From the NCBI RefSeq assembly GCF_030053155.1, contig NZ_CP125641.1, forward strand, positions 186,001 to 250,000: a stretch of DNA of 64,000 bases, read 5' to 3'. The position numbers and the translations under genes were made by a program. Numbering within the stretch: the first letter of the stretch is position 1; each line of letters begins with the position of its first letter. This stretch comes from Rhizobium sp. BT03. Lineage in GTDB: Bacteria; Pseudomonadota; Alphaproteobacteria; Rhizobiales; Rhizobiaceae. A model generated the notes under the pieces. That model worked only from the letters and a program-made list of their open reading frames with translations, searched no databases and was not told the DNA's origin. Of this stretch, positions 51,538 to 62,759 are shown piece after piece.

Positions 51538-53298
51538 ATGACGTTCGGCCCCGCAGTCATTGAAGAGGGTATTCTATTTCGGCTCTGGGCTCCCCTGCAT
51601 GATAGCGTGTCGTTGAAAATCGAGGGCGCCGATCCGCGGCCGATGCAGGCGGCGGACGATGGCTGGCATCGGTGCAGAGTTCCGAATGCCCATGCCGGTA
51701 CGCGCTATTGCTTCGTTCTTCCCGACGGCCTCGAAATTCCCGATCCCGCCTCGCGGTTCCAGCCGCAGGATGTGCATGGTCCGAGCGAGGTGGTCGACCT
51801 CTCCGCCTATCGCTGGAAGACGCGCGACTGGACCGGCCGGCCCTGGGAAGAAATGGTCATCTACGAGATGCATATCGGCTGTTTCACGCCGGAAGGGACT
51901 TTCACCTCTGCGATCGAGCGGCTCGATCATCTCAGGGAGCTGGGCGTCACGGCGTTGCAGATCATGCCGGTCAGCGAATTTCCCGGCCGTTACAGCTGGG
52001 GTTATGACGGCGTGCTGCCCTATGCCCCTGACAGCAGCTACGGCCCGCCGGAGGACTTCATGGCGCTGGTGGACGCGGCCCATCAGCGCGGCATCTCGGT
52101 GTTTCTCGATGTGGTCTACAACCACTTCGGGCCTGACGGGAATTATATCCCTTCCTATGCGCCGCTTTTCACCGACCATCACAAGACGCCGTGGGGGCAC
52201 GGCATCAACTATGACGGCGACGGATCGCGGATGATCCGTGAATTTGTCATTGAGAACGCCATCTACTGGATCACCGAATTCAGGCTCGACGGCTTCCGCT
52301 TCGATGCCGTTCACGCGATCAAGGATGAGAGCGACGAGCATCTGCTTCACGAGCTTGCCCGCCGCGTCAGGGCTGCGACCGGTGACCGGCATGTTCATCT
52401 GATCGTCGAAAACGAGGAGAATGACAGCGAGCTGCTGAAGCGTGACGAAAAAGGCGAAGCGACGCTGTTCACCGCCCAGTGGAACGACGACGTCCACCAC
52501 CTGCTGCATATCACCGCCACTGGCGAAACCTTCGGCTATTATGCCGATTATGCCGGCGACGCCGGCAAGCTCGGCCGGGCACTGGCCGAAGGCTTCGTGT
52601 TCCAGGGCGAACATATGGCCTATCGGGGGGCAAGCCGCGGCAGGCCGAGCAGCCACCTGCCGCCGACGGCCTTTATTTCCTTCATCCAGAACCATGACCA
52701 GATCGGCAATCGGGCGCTCGGCGATCGTGTCATGGCTTCGAGCCCGGCCGACGCCGTCAAGGCGGTCACTTCAATCTATCTGCTGGCGCCGGAGATACCG
52801 ATGCTGTTCATGGGTGAGGAATGGGGTGCGGAGGAGCCTTTCCCGTTCTTCTGCGATTTCGACGAGAAGCTGAACGAGAAGGTCAGGAAAGGCCGCCGCG
52901 AGGAGCTTTCGCGTCTGCCGGGCTTCGACGCCGCCGATCTTCTCGACCCGACGGCGCCATCGACCTTTGCTGCGGCCAAACTGGATTGGTCGAAACGCGC
53001 GTCCTCCGAGATACTCGATTTCTACAGAACACTGCTCGACGTCAGGCACCGGAAGATCGTTCCTTTGCTGAAAGGTGTGACGGCGGGAAGCGCGGCCTAC
53101 CGTTCGGCGGGAAATGCGATCGCGGTGGATTGGAGCCTTGCGGAAGGCCGGCATCTTCATCTGCGCGCCAATCTCGGCAACGAGGCGGCGGCGCTCAGCT
53201 CGCAACGGGACGGCGCTGAGACGATATTCCGCGTCGGCGGAAGCGACGGCTGCGACCTGGCGCCCTGGGCGGTGATCTGGAGTCTGAGCGAGGCGTGA
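51538..53298 (+). CDS. treZ: Malto-oligosyltrehalose trehalohydrolase
   Basis: TreZ cleaves the alpha-1,4 bond next to the terminal trehalose of maltooligosyl-trehalose and releases trehalose. The 586-residue protein has an N-terminal CBM48-like domain (GILFRLWAPLHDSVSLKIEG) and a GH13 barrel with nucleophile D256 (GFRFDAVHAI), acid/base E291 (IVENEEND) and D387 (FIQNHDQIGNRALGDR). The ATG at 51538 is chosen to give the family N-terminus; a TTG at 51529 has GAAGG better placed and is possible. malQ follows after 24 bases, but treY, the usual partner, is not in the window. Confidence 0.95.
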   Translation: MTFGPAVIEEGILFRLWAPLHDSVSLKIEGADPRPMQAADDGWHRCRVPNAHAGTRYCFVLPDGLEIPDPASRFQPQDVHGPSEVVDLSAYRWKTRDWTGRPWEEMVIYEMHIGCFTPEGTFTSAIERLDHLRELGVTALQIMPVSEFPGRYSWGYDGVLPYAPDSSYGPPEDFMALVDAAHQRGISVFLDVVYNHFGPDGNYIPSYAPLFTDHHKTPWGHGINYDGDGSRMIREFVIENAIYWITEFRLDGFRFDAVHAIKDESDEHLLHELARRVRAATGDRHVHLIVENEENDSELLKRDEKGEATLFTAQWNDDVHHLLHITATGETFGYYADYAGDAGKLGRALAEGFVFQGEHMAYRGASRGRPSSHLPPTAFISFIQNHDQIGNRALGDRVMASSPADAVKAVTSIYLLAPEIPMLFMGEEWGAEEPFPFFCDFDEKLNEKVRKGRREELSRLPGFDAADLLDPTAPSTFAAAKLDWSKRASSEILDFYRTLLDVRHRKIVPLLKGVTAGSAAYRSAGNAIAVDWSLAEGRHLHLRANLGNEAAALSSQRDGAETIFRVGGSDGCDLAPWAVIWSLSEA

Positions 53299-53322
53299 CG
53301 GCGGTGGGAAAAGGGTCGAACG

Positions 53323-55170
53323 ATGAAATCCGCTGAGCTCGACAAGCTCGCCCGCCTCTACGGAATCAGCCCGACAAGGCCCAGCTCCGAGAACAGGGAG
53401 GTGGCGATTTCTGCCGCGACCAAGCGCAAAATACTTTCGGCACTGAATATCGAATTGACGGTAGATCAAAGGACCGGCGCGCCGCAGCGGAAAACAAAGC
53501 CGGACGGCAGGAAGATCCCGGTGTCGTTTCTGCCGGATTTCCTGTCCGCTACACGGGTCTGGGGCGTGAGCCTGCAGCTTTACGAGCTCCGGTCGGCACG
53601 CAACTGGGGCATAGGGGACTTCCAGGATCTGGCCGATATGGCCGATCTGGCGGGGTCGCTGGGAGCCGATTTCATCGGCCTCAATCCGCTTCACGCGCCG
53701 TTCCTCGCCGATCCCGACCGCTGCAGCCCCTATGAACCCTCAAGCCGCCAGCATCTCAATCCGCTCTATATCGCCGTCGATCAGGTGCCGGGATTTGCCG
53801 GCAGTCCCGAACTCGAACGGCAAGTGGAGCGCCTTCGCCAATCCGATCTCATCGACTACATCGGCGTCGCGCGCACCAAGCTTGGCGCCCTTCGTGGCCT
53901 CTGGTCGGGATGGCCGCGGCGCCGCGTCAGTGACGATGCCGCCGATTTCGACGCCTTTGTCGCGCAAGGCGGCGACAGTCTGCGGCTGCATGCGCTGTTC
54001 GAATGCCTCTCCTCTTCCATGGTCGAGCGTGGGGCGGGCGCCGGCTGGCAGCGGTGGCCAGCCGAGTTCCAGCGCTTCGACAGTGCCGCCGTCGGCGATT
54101 TCGAACGCGAGCACGCGGATGATGTTCGCTTCCACACGTGGCTGCAATGGCTTGCCCACCGCCAGCTGATGCAGGCGGCGGAGCGGGCGCGCAAGGCCGG
54201 TCTCAGGATCGGGCTCTATCTCGATCTTGCGGTCGGGGAGGCAGTCGATGGCTCGGCGACGTGGAGCGAGCCCGATATCTATGTCTCCAAGGCGACGATC
54301 GGCAGCCCTCCCGATCCATTCGCCGTAGACGGGCAGGACTGGCACCTTGCCGGATACCTGCCGTCCGAAATTGCCGGAGGGGAGATGTCGCCTTACCGGC
54401 GCATGGTGGGCACCGCCATGCGCTACGCTGGCGCCATCCGCATCGATCACGCCCCGGCGATCCGCCGCCTTTTCCTGGTGCCGTTGGGCGCCACGCCGGA
54501 CAGCGGCGCCTATGTCCGCTATCCCGAGGATCGGCTGCTGCAGATTCTCGCCGAGGTTTCCGCCGAACATCGATGCCTCGTCATCGGGGAGTCTCTCGGC
54601 ATGATTCCGGAAGGATTGCAGGAGGATCTGCAGGCCGCCGGCATTCTCTCCTACCGGATCCTTTCCTACGAACAGGACAAGCAGGGCTTCAAACCTGCCG
54701 GTGCCTATCCCGCCCTCGCGCTCGCCTGCATTTCGACGCATGACCACCAGACCCTTGCCGGCTGGTGGCGCGGCGGCGACATTCGGGATCGCTGTGAACA
54801 CGGTATCGTACCGGCCGATCTCACCGAAGAACATCTCAAACACCGCAGGCGCGAGCGGAGATTTCTCAAAACGGTCTTCAACGCCGCCGGCATCGACGTG
54901 CCGGCCCGGCTCACGCCGCGGGCAAGCCGGGAGGTGTTGAAAGATCTGACCGTCAGCGCCTACCGTTTCATTGCGCGGACGCCATCGCTTCTGACATCGG
55001 TGCGGCTTGCCGATCTCACCGACGAGAAAAGACCGACCAATATACCGGGCACCAGCGACAGCTATCCGAACTGGAAGCCGAAGCTATCGGTTTTGCTGGA
55101 GGATCTGCCGTCGGTCTCGCTGCTCAAGCGCGTGACGGCGGCAATGCGGGAGGAAAGGCCGCGGGAGTGA
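53323..55170 (+). CDS. malQ: 4-alpha-glucanotransferase (amylomaltase)
   Basis: MalQ transfers glucan segments between maltodextrins and releases glucose. The 615-residue protein is a GH77 enzyme: WGVSLQLYELRSARNWGIGD, the conserved LNPLHAPF and CSPYEPSSR, nucleophile D375 (IRIDHAPAIRR), acid/base E423 (VIGESLG) and D474 (STHDHQTLAG). GH77 proteins are usually 500 to 700 residues, so this is normal. AAGGG precedes the ATG. It follows treZ, so the two probably recycle the maltodextrin side products of the glucan and trehalose pathways. Confidence 0.95.
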   Translation: MKSAELDKLARLYGISPTRPSSENREVAISAATKRKILSALNIELTVDQRTGAPQRKTKPDGRKIPVSFLPDFLSATRVWGVSLQLYELRSARNWGIGDFQDLADMADLAGSLGADFIGLNPLHAPFLADPDRCSPYEPSSRQHLNPLYIAVDQVPGFAGSPELERQVERLRQSDLIDYIGVARTKLGALRGLWSGWPRRRVSDDAADFDAFVAQGGDSLRLHALFECLSSSMVERGAGAGWQRWPAEFQRFDSAAVGDFEREHADDVRFHTWLQWLAHRQLMQAAERARKAGLRIGLYLDLAVGEAVDGSATWSEPDIYVSKATIGSPPDPFAVDGQDWHLAGYLPSEIAGGEMSPYRRMVGTAMRYAGAIRIDHAPAIRRLFLVPLGATPDSGAYVRYPEDRLLQILAEVSAEHRCLVIGESLGMIPEGLQEDLQAAGILSYRILSYEQDKQGFKPAGAYPALALACISTHDHQTLAGWWRGGDIRDRCEHGIVPADLTEEHLKHRRRERRFLKTVFNAAGIDVPARLTPRASREVLKDLTVSAYRFIARTPSLLTSVRLADLTDEKRPTNIPGTSDSYPNWKPKLSVLLEDLPSVSLLKRVTAAMREERPRE

Positions 55171-55342
55171 TCGAGGTGGAGGGAGCCGTCGGTTGCCGCG
55201 GTGCCGATGGAAATCGATCGGGGAAGGAACGAATACGCAGCCGGCGAATTTTCTACAAAAAAGGACAGGGAATGTCGAGATGAGGGCCTATCCGCTGTCG
55301 CTGCTTTAAAGGCGGCACGACCCATATGATGGAAACAAGATC

Positions 55343-55504
55343 ATGACGACCGCATTCATCCTTATCGCATTGGCTCTGATCATCATCTACGCCGGACCGA
55401 CATTGCTGTTCTTCTGCGTCGGCTATGCCGATTATGTGCTGGAACGGCGAAGACATATGATTGCGCTGAAGCACGCCGTGAGGCGTCGCAGCGACGAGCT
55501 GTAG
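55343..55504 (+). CDS. Small membrane protein (53 residues)
   Basis: An ATG at 55343 opens a 53-codon frame with one strong hydrophobic segment (FILIALALIIIYAGPTLLFF, residues 5-24) followed by a basic tail (LERRRHMIALKHAVRRRSDE), as in small inner-membrane proteins. It is on the same strand as malQ, 172 bases downstream, and a hairpin follows it. I do not recognise it. The ribosome site is weak. Confidence 0.5.
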   Translation: MTTAFILIALALIIIYAGPTLLFFCVGYADYVLERRRHMIALKHAVRRRSDEL

Positions 55505-55549
55505 AGCCATTCGCAGAAATCGCCGACCCTTGGCTTTCCCGGAATGGAA

Positions 55550-55577
55550 CCGGAGGCAGGTCGGAACCCGCCTCCGG
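55550..55577. terminator. Hairpin between convergent genes
   Basis: A perfect 8-bp stem (CCGGAGGC / GCCTCCGG) closes a 12-nt loop that can pair internally. It lies between the stop at 55504 (plus) and the stop at 55594 (minus). There is no T-run. Confidence 0.5.
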
Positions 55578-55593
55578 CTGCTGGGCGGCGAGC

Positions 55594-56781
55594 TTAGTCG
55601 TTCGCCGTGACCTTGACGCCGAGGACCGAAGGAATGGTGTTCGGCGCACCCATGGCCGCGCCGATGATCATCGGGAACGGAACCGGCTTTTCCGGTGCAG
55701 CGCTGATCGTCAGGCTTTTCGGCCCGTCGAGATAGGTATTGACGGCGGCCGATACCTGGTTCTGCAGTTCCGGCAGGTTGAGCTGCGCCATCATCATCGG
55801 CACAAGACCTTTCAGCGATTGCGTCAGCTCATCGCCGGTGACGCCCTGCTGCGCGCCGGCATAGTCGAGCGCCTTCTTGGTGATCGAGGCATCGTCGAAG
55901 CGGATCGAGGCGCTGTTGAACGTCAGCTGCTGCATCAGACCCAGCATCGCAAGGCCGACGGCCTGGTTGGCCTCTTCCTTGTTCGGATTGGCCTCCGCGG
56001 TCTTCACCGCTTCCTGCAGCGACTTGACGAAGGCGAGCGTGTAACCGGAGAAATCGACGGCGATATTCAGCCGGCCGATATTCTTGAAGTCGAACGCGTA
56101 TTCGTCGACGGCAATCTTGCCGCTTTCGACTTCCCAGCTGCCCTTCATCGTCACCGTGCCGTCGAGCGTCGTCAGGCCGAGTTTCTCGATGGCTTCCTTC
56201 GCGCTCGCATCCTCGACCTGCGACAGGTCGGCTTTCAGGCCGGCGACATTGGCGTCGTAGGTAAAGCCGCCATCCTGGCGTTCGAGATTGGACTCGATGC
56301 CCCCGATGGCAAACACGTCCTTGCCCTTGATATTGACCGCCATCGGCCCGGTGCTGACGGTTTCATAGAGGAGGATATCGTTCAGCGTATCGCCCGTGGC
56401 ATTGGCGGGAATCGTCAGGCCGGCGATCTCGATGTCCTTGGCGGAAAATCGTCCTTCCTCGTGGCTCATGTCGATATCCGGGAAAGAGACTGTTTTGGCG
56501 TGGTAGCCGCCGCCTTCGGTTTCCTCGACGCCCTCGAAGGTAAGCTCGCCGATCTTCAAAGTATCGCCGGGCAGGCTCGCAGATCCCACCTGGACGCCGG
56601 TCGCCGTGACCGTATCGCCATCGACCTCAGCCTTTTCGAAGGTGATGACCGTGCCGCCGGCACTGGTGGCGGCATTGAGCTTTTTCATCATGTCGGCGCC
56701 GTCGAGCGCGAAGGAGGGGCCGGCGAGCGCCAGGAAGGCGGTGCTTGCCATCATCAGGCGGAGATTGCGCATAGGCTTCAT
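55594..56781 (-). CDS. Exported protein of unknown function
   Basis: This 395-residue protein has a clear signal peptide (LMMASTAFLALAGPSFA) and then a long beta-rich domain of alternating strands with many VTATGV and ITFEKAEV-type segments. There are no cysteines or catalytic motifs. The layered repeats (TLKIGELTFEGV, AKDIEIAGLTI) suggest a beta-structure like AsmA-type or lipid-transfer proteins, but I cannot place it in a family. AAGGAT lies 6 bases before the ATG. A 24-bp perfect palindrome lies 57 bases upstream. Confidence 0.8.
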   Translation of the reverse strand: MKPMRNLRLMMASTAFLALAGPSFALDGADMMKKLNAATSAGGTVITFEKAEVDGDTVTATGVQVGSASLPGDTLKIGELTFEGVEETEGGGYHAKTVSFPDIDMSHEEGRFSAKDIEIAGLTIPANATGDTLNDILLYETVSTGPMAVNIKGKDVFAIGGIESNLERQDGGFTYDANVAGLKADLSQVEDASAKEAIEKLGLTTLDGTVTMKGSWEVESGKIAVDEYAFDFKNIGRLNIAVDFSGYTLAFVKSLQEAVKTAEANPNKEEANQAVGLAMLGLMQQLTFNSASIRFDDASITKKALDYAGAQQGVTGDELTQSLKGLVPMMMAQLNLPELQNQVSAAVNTYLDGPKSLTISAAPEKPVPFPMIIGAAMGAPNTIPSVLGVKVTAND

Positions 56782-56837
56782 GGAAATATCCTTATGGAGT
56801 AAGTAGACGGGGTTGCGAAATTCCCGGACCTGGCCCT

Positions 56838-56861
56838 CCGGCTCTCAGGCCTGAGAGCCGG
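56838..56861. repeat. Perfect 24-bp palindrome in a gene-free region
   Basis: The sequence is fully self-complementary, with half-site CCGGCTCTCAGG. It lies in the leader of the exported-protein gene and could be a hairpin or a dimer binding site. Apart from this and the repeat at 57143, I see nothing in the 499-bp gap from 56782 to 57280. Confidence 0.7.
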
Positions 56862-57142
56862 CCGATGTGTCGCGGTTTCATCTGGGCGGCTAATTCGGGG
56901 GTGAGGAGATCAGGCTCCGCCGGAACCATTGCACTGAGGAGATATAGCCGATCTGCCGTCGGGGATGGACAGCGGCATTTTCTCTAGCACAGGTAGTTTT
57001 GCGGCTCATTGTCAGACGTAGAGTGTATTCCCTCGATTCTTGCAACCCTCAAATTCCGGAGGCAGGTGGGAAATCATTCGGTGGAATTTTGTGCATCACA
57101 TCCTATGTGGAAATAGTCCGGGTCAGCTCTGTTCTTTCCCTA

Positions 57143-57164
57143 ACTAATATATTTGTATTTTAGT
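57143..57164. promoter_or_regulatory. Motif copy 1 upstream of the DMT transporter
   Basis: ACTAA and TTAGT face each other across 12 AT-rich bases, and the right half (GTATTTTAGT) matches the motif at 58195 and 63564. It lies 117 bases before the transporter start. Confidence 0.4.
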
Positions 57165-57280
57165 GTGGACGTTGGCTGACGGATCGGGCTAAGACCGTCA
57201 CGGCAGATTCCGGTCCGCGCGCTCGCCGTATCGAATGGCCGAGATGGCATGGCCGGCATTCGTTCAATCAGGAGAACGTG

Positions 57281-58156
57281 ATGCAGCCCGGTCGCACAGG
57301 CCTCGCCGTCTGCATGATGGTGGCCGCCGCCTTTTTGAACAGTCTCGACGCGATCATCGTGCGCTTGCTGGCCGGCGACGTGCACCCATTGATGATCGGC
57401 TTTTTCCGGTCGTTCTTCGGACTTCTTGCCGTCTCGCCGTGGATCGTGGCCCGGGTTGGTTTGAAAGCCTCTCCCTACCGGGTTCTGCATGCCGTGCGTG
57501 CGGGTCTGAAGCTTGCCTCACTGGTTGCTTTGTTCATCGCCTTTGCGCATGCGCCGTTGGCCGATGCCACGGCGATCAATTTCACCATGCCGATGTTTCT
57601 CGTTCTCGGTGCATGGCTTGTGCTGAAGGAACGTGTCGGCGTCTCCAGCGTCGCCGGCATCGTCGCTGGCTTTATCGGCGTCATGATCATCATTCGCCCC
57701 GGCGCGACCGGTTTCGATCAATGGCTGCTTTTTGCGCTGGCAGGAGCGGTTTTGACCGCGGCCAGCCAGTTGATGCTGCGGCGGATGGCGTTGAGGGACA
57801 GCGCGGACCGGCTGGTTGCATGGAACCTGATCACGACGGTGCCGCTTGGCCTGATCGTCATGCTGCCGGTCTGGTCGATGCCGAGCTGGAGCCAACTCGG
57901 GCTGCTCGCGCTACAAGGGGCACTGGGCGCCCTCAACATGACGCTGATCACGCGCGCCTTCGGCATGGCGGCCGCAAGCGTTCTGGCGCCGCTCGATTTT
58001 CTCCGGCTGCCGGTCGTGGCGCTGATGGCCTTCTTGTTCTTCTCCGAAATTCCGGCCGCTCAGACCTGGATCGGCGCAGCGGTCATCATTGGCGCGACCA
58101 TCATCGGCACCGGCGGTATGGCGTGGCGACGAAGGCCGCCGGTCGACAAGGGCTGA
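57281..58156 (+). CDS. DMT-superfamily (EamA) transporter
   Basis: The 291-residue protein has ten predicted helices arranged as two EamA repeats (first with LNSLDAIIVRLLAGDVHPLM, second beginning near WLLFALAGAVLTAASQL). Such proteins export metabolites or amino acids. AGGAG 6 bases before the ATG at 57281 decides against the GTG 3 bases earlier. It is upstream of, and on the same strand as, the ABC operon; the shared motif suggests a link. Confidence 0.9.
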   Translation: MQPGRTGLAVCMMVAAAFLNSLDAIIVRLLAGDVHPLMIGFFRSFFGLLAVSPWIVARVGLKASPYRVLHAVRAGLKLASLVALFIAFAHAPLADATAINFTMPMFLVLGAWLVLKERVGVSSVAGIVAGFIGVMIIIRPGATGFDQWLLFALAGAVLTAASQLMLRRMALRDSADRLVAWNLITTVPLGLIVMLPVWSMPSWSQLGLLALQGALGALNMTLITRAFGMAAASVLAPLDFLRLPVVALMAFLFFSEIPAAQTWIGAAVIIGATIIGTGGMAWRRRPPVDKG

Positions 58157-58194
58157 TCATTTTAAGAAAAGGGGTTCACAAAAATTTTAGATAC

Positions 58195-58210
58195 ACTAAT
58201 ATTTCAGTTG
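58195..58210. promoter_or_regulatory. Motif copy 2 upstream of the ABC operon
   Basis: ACTAATATTTCAGTTG agrees with the copy at 63564 in 14 of 16 positions and is a near-palindrome (ACT...AGT). It lies 90 bases before the permease start. Confidence 0.5.
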
Positions 58211-58299
58211 ACGCCTGTCGCCGGAGGGGCATGACGGGCGGGCGGCATAAGCGAAGATCAGGCTGGCGATCCGAATAGGTTTCACTCGGGAGGAGTGGC

Positions 58300-59214
58300 A
58301 TGAAGAGTTTCATCGGCAAACGCGCGATCGCCAGCGGCGTATCGCTCGTGGTGCTTATCGTCATCGTTTTCTTCCTGTCCCGGCTGACAGGCGACCCGAC
58401 CGACCTCTATCTGCCGATCGACGCAACGACGGAAATGCGCCAGCAATTCCGTGAGATGAACGGGTTCAACGACCCGCTGATCATCCAGTTCGGCCGTTAT
58501 GTCGCAGATCTCGCACAGGGCAACTTCGGTCAGTCCCTGCGGCAGGCCCGCCCTGCCATGGATGTCGTGCTGGAGGCCTTCGTCTGGACCTTCTGGCTGG
58601 CTGTCATCACCATGACGCTGGTCACGGTAGCTGCGATCGTCATCGGTTCGCTGGCGGCGTTTCGTGTCGGCGGCGTCTTCGATCGTCTTGCCACCTTCTT
58701 CTCGCTGATCGGTGCTGCGGCCCCGGATTTCTGGCTCGCCATCGTGGCCATCGTCATTTTCGCCGTCAAACTGCATGTCCTGCCGACCTCGGGAACAGGA
58801 ACCTTCTGGCACTGGGTCCTGCCGGTCAGCGTGCTGTTCATCCGGCCCTTTGGCCTGATCCTGCAGGTAGTGCGCGGCTCGATGATCAGCGTTCTGTCTT
58901 CCGCCTACGTCAAGACGGCGCGCGCCAAGGGCGTCCGTTCGAACTCGATCATCTTCGTTCACGGGTTGCGCAACGCCATGCTGCCGGTGATCACCGTCAT
59001 CGGCGATCAGGCGGCCGCCATCTTGAACGGTGCCGTCGTCGTCGAGACGGTGTTCGGTTTTCCGGGAATCGGCAAGTTGATGATCGATTCCATCCTGCTT
59101 CGCGATTTCGCCGTCGTGCTGGCCGTCATCATGGTCTCGGCATTGGCGATCTTCATCATGAACCTGTTGATCGACATCGCTTATGCGCTGCTCGATCCGC
59201 GTATCCGGTATTGA
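58300..59214 (+). CDS. Opp/Dpp-type ABC transporter permease, first subunit
   Basis: The 304-residue permease has six helices and the EAA-type loop in ETVFGFPGIGKLMIDSILLRDF. It belongs to the DppB/OppB group that imports peptides, opines or oligosaccharides. GGAGG precedes the ATG. The second permease starts 3 bases after it. No substrate-binding protein gene is in this operon. Confidence 0.94.
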   Translation: MKSFIGKRAIASGVSLVVLIVIVFFLSRLTGDPTDLYLPIDATTEMRQQFREMNGFNDPLIIQFGRYVADLAQGNFGQSLRQARPAMDVVLEAFVWTFWLAVITMTLVTVAAIVIGSLAAFRVGGVFDRLATFFSLIGAAAPDFWLAIVAIVIFAVKLHVLPTSGTGTFWHWVLPVSVLFIRPFGLILQVVRGSMISVLSSAYVKTARAKGVRSNSIIFVHGLRNAMLPVITVIGDQAAAILNGAVVVETVFGFPGIGKLMIDSILLRDFAVVLAVIMVSALAIFIMNLLIDIAYALLDPRIRY

Positions 59215-59217
59215 GCG

Positions 59218-60151
59218 ATGGCGATGACCGACACAGAAATCCTCATCGAGAAAAAACCGAGTGGCCCGATCGGGCGCTGGCTGATCATGCTGTGGGCGGA
59301 CAAGCTGGCTTTCTTCGCCGCTCTGTTCCTCCTGATCGTTCTTCTCTGTGCGCTGTTTGGCCCGTTTCTGCTGGAGGGCGTCGCCACCAAGCAGAACCTG
59401 CGGGGCCGAAACGCGCCGCCCTTCGATCTCACCCGCGGATGGCTTTACGTCCTTGGAGCCGATGCACTGGGCAGGCCGCTTCTGGCCCGCGTCATCGTGG
59501 CGGCGCAAAACACCATCCTGGTTGCGGCGGCGGCAGTGCTTGCATCCTCTGTCGTCGGCACGGCGCTCGGACTGGTGGCGGGTTACAGCCGCTCTTCCGC
59601 CGCTCAATGGATCATGCGCCTCGGCGATGTCATCATGTCCTTTCCGTCGCTGCTTCTGGCGGTGATCGTGCTCTATATGCTCGAACCCTCGGTCACCAAT
59701 ATCGTCCTCGTCCTGGCGATCACCCGGATTCCGATCTATCTGCGCACCGCCCGCGCCGAAGTGCTCGAGGTGCGCGAGCGGATGTTCGTGCAGGCTGCCA
59801 AGGTCATGGAGGCATCGAACCGGCGCATTGTCTTCCAGCACATCCTGCCGGTGGTCTTTCCCACACTGGTGACCATCGCGACGCTTGATTTCGCCTTCGT
59901 CATGCTGGCGGAATCCTCGCTATCGTTCCTGGGGATCGGCATTCAGGCGCCTGAGATCACCTGGGGTCTCATGGTCGCCCAAGGACGGCCCTATCTCACC
60001 AATGCCTGGTGGCTGTCCTTCTGGCCGGGCCTTGCCATCATCCTGACGACGCTGTCGCTGAATCTCCTGTCGAATTGGCTGCGCATCGCGCTTGATCCGA
60101 CACAACGCTGGCGCCTCGAAATCAGAGGTAGGGAAATGAGAGGCAGGGAAA

Positions 60152-60159
<8 letters not shown>
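59218..60159 (+). CDS. Opp/Dpp-type ABC transporter permease, second subunit
   Basis: The 313-residue DppC-type permease has an N-terminal extension, then LGADALGRPLLARVIVAAQN (the conserved LGTDxLGRD region) and the EAA loop around QAAKVMEASNRRIVFQHILP. Its stop overlaps the ATPase start by 8 bases. It forms a heterodimer with the first permease. Confidence 0.94.
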
Positions 60160-61782
<1,623 letters not shown>

Positions 61783-61786
<4 letters not shown>

Positions 61787-62730
61787 AGCCCGATGTCATC
61801 GTCGCCTACCCGCTCCGGCCCCGTCAGATGGCAGGGCTGGAGGAGATCTATACGCTGCACCGGCTGGACCTTGCAGACGGCCGGGAACGCGATGCTCTTC
61901 TGGCCAAAGCCGGCCCGATCTGCACGGCTCTGGTCTGCAACGGCCATGTGACGATCGACGAGGCGCTGCTTGCGAAATTGCCGGCGCTGAAGCTCGCCGC
62001 CTGTTCCTCGGCCGGCTACGACCAGATGGATGTCGAGGCGATGACGCGGCGCGGCATCAAGCTCACCAACACATCCGAGGTGCTGTGCGACGACGTTGCC
62101 GACACGGCGCTGCTTCTGATGCTGGCGGCCCGCCGGCGCCTGCCGGAAGGCGACCGCTATGTGCGCTCCGGCGACTGGGGGCGCAACGGCATGATGCCGC
62201 TGACGACATCGACGTCGGGCAAGAAGGCCGGGATCGTCGGCCTCGGCCGCATCGGTATGGCGATTGCCAGGCGATGCGAGGCTGTCGGGCTGACGGTCGG
62301 CTATTGCGGGCGGACGAAAAAAGCCGGCAACGATTTTGCCTATTTCGACGAGCCGGTGAAACTGGCGGACTGGGCCGATATCCTGATCGTGGCGACGCCG
62401 GGCGGGGCCTCGACCGAAAAGTTGATTTCGGCTGAGGTGCTGAACGCGCTCGGCCCGGCGGGCAGCTTCATCAACATTGCCCGCGGCACCGTGGTCGATG
62501 AGCCGGCCTTGATCCGGGCCTTGCAGGAGAAGCGGATCGCCTCGGCCGGCATCGATGTCTACCTCAACGAACCCCATCCCGATCCGCGCTTTGCAGCGCT
62601 CGATAATGTCGTGCTCTATCCTCATCACGCCAGCGGCACCGAGGAAACGCGCGACAGGATGGCGCAATTGACGGTCGACAACCTTGCCGCCTTCTTCGCA
62701 GGCAGGCCGCTGCTGACGCCGGTCAATTGA
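61783..62730 (+). CDS. D-2-hydroxyacid dehydrogenase
   Basis: The 315-residue protein has the Rossmann motif GLGRIGMAIARRC and the catalytic set NIARGTVVDE (Arg), the following Glu region and HHASGTEETRD (His). It is close in pattern to glyoxylate/hydroxypyruvate or 2-keto-gluconate reductases, with NAD(P)H as cofactor. The ATG at 61783 overlaps the ATPase stop (ATGA), so it belongs to the ABC operon. The substrate is probably a sugar acid or 2-oxo acid imported by the transporter. Confidence 0.93.
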
Positions 62731-62759
62731 CCCCGGCGGAAATCCGCGGCGCGGCAGGC

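Noticed and set aside
55219..55270. GGAAC at about 55226 as a stress promoter for the small membrane protein
   Set aside because: The region 16-17 bases after it reads ATTT rather than CGTT.
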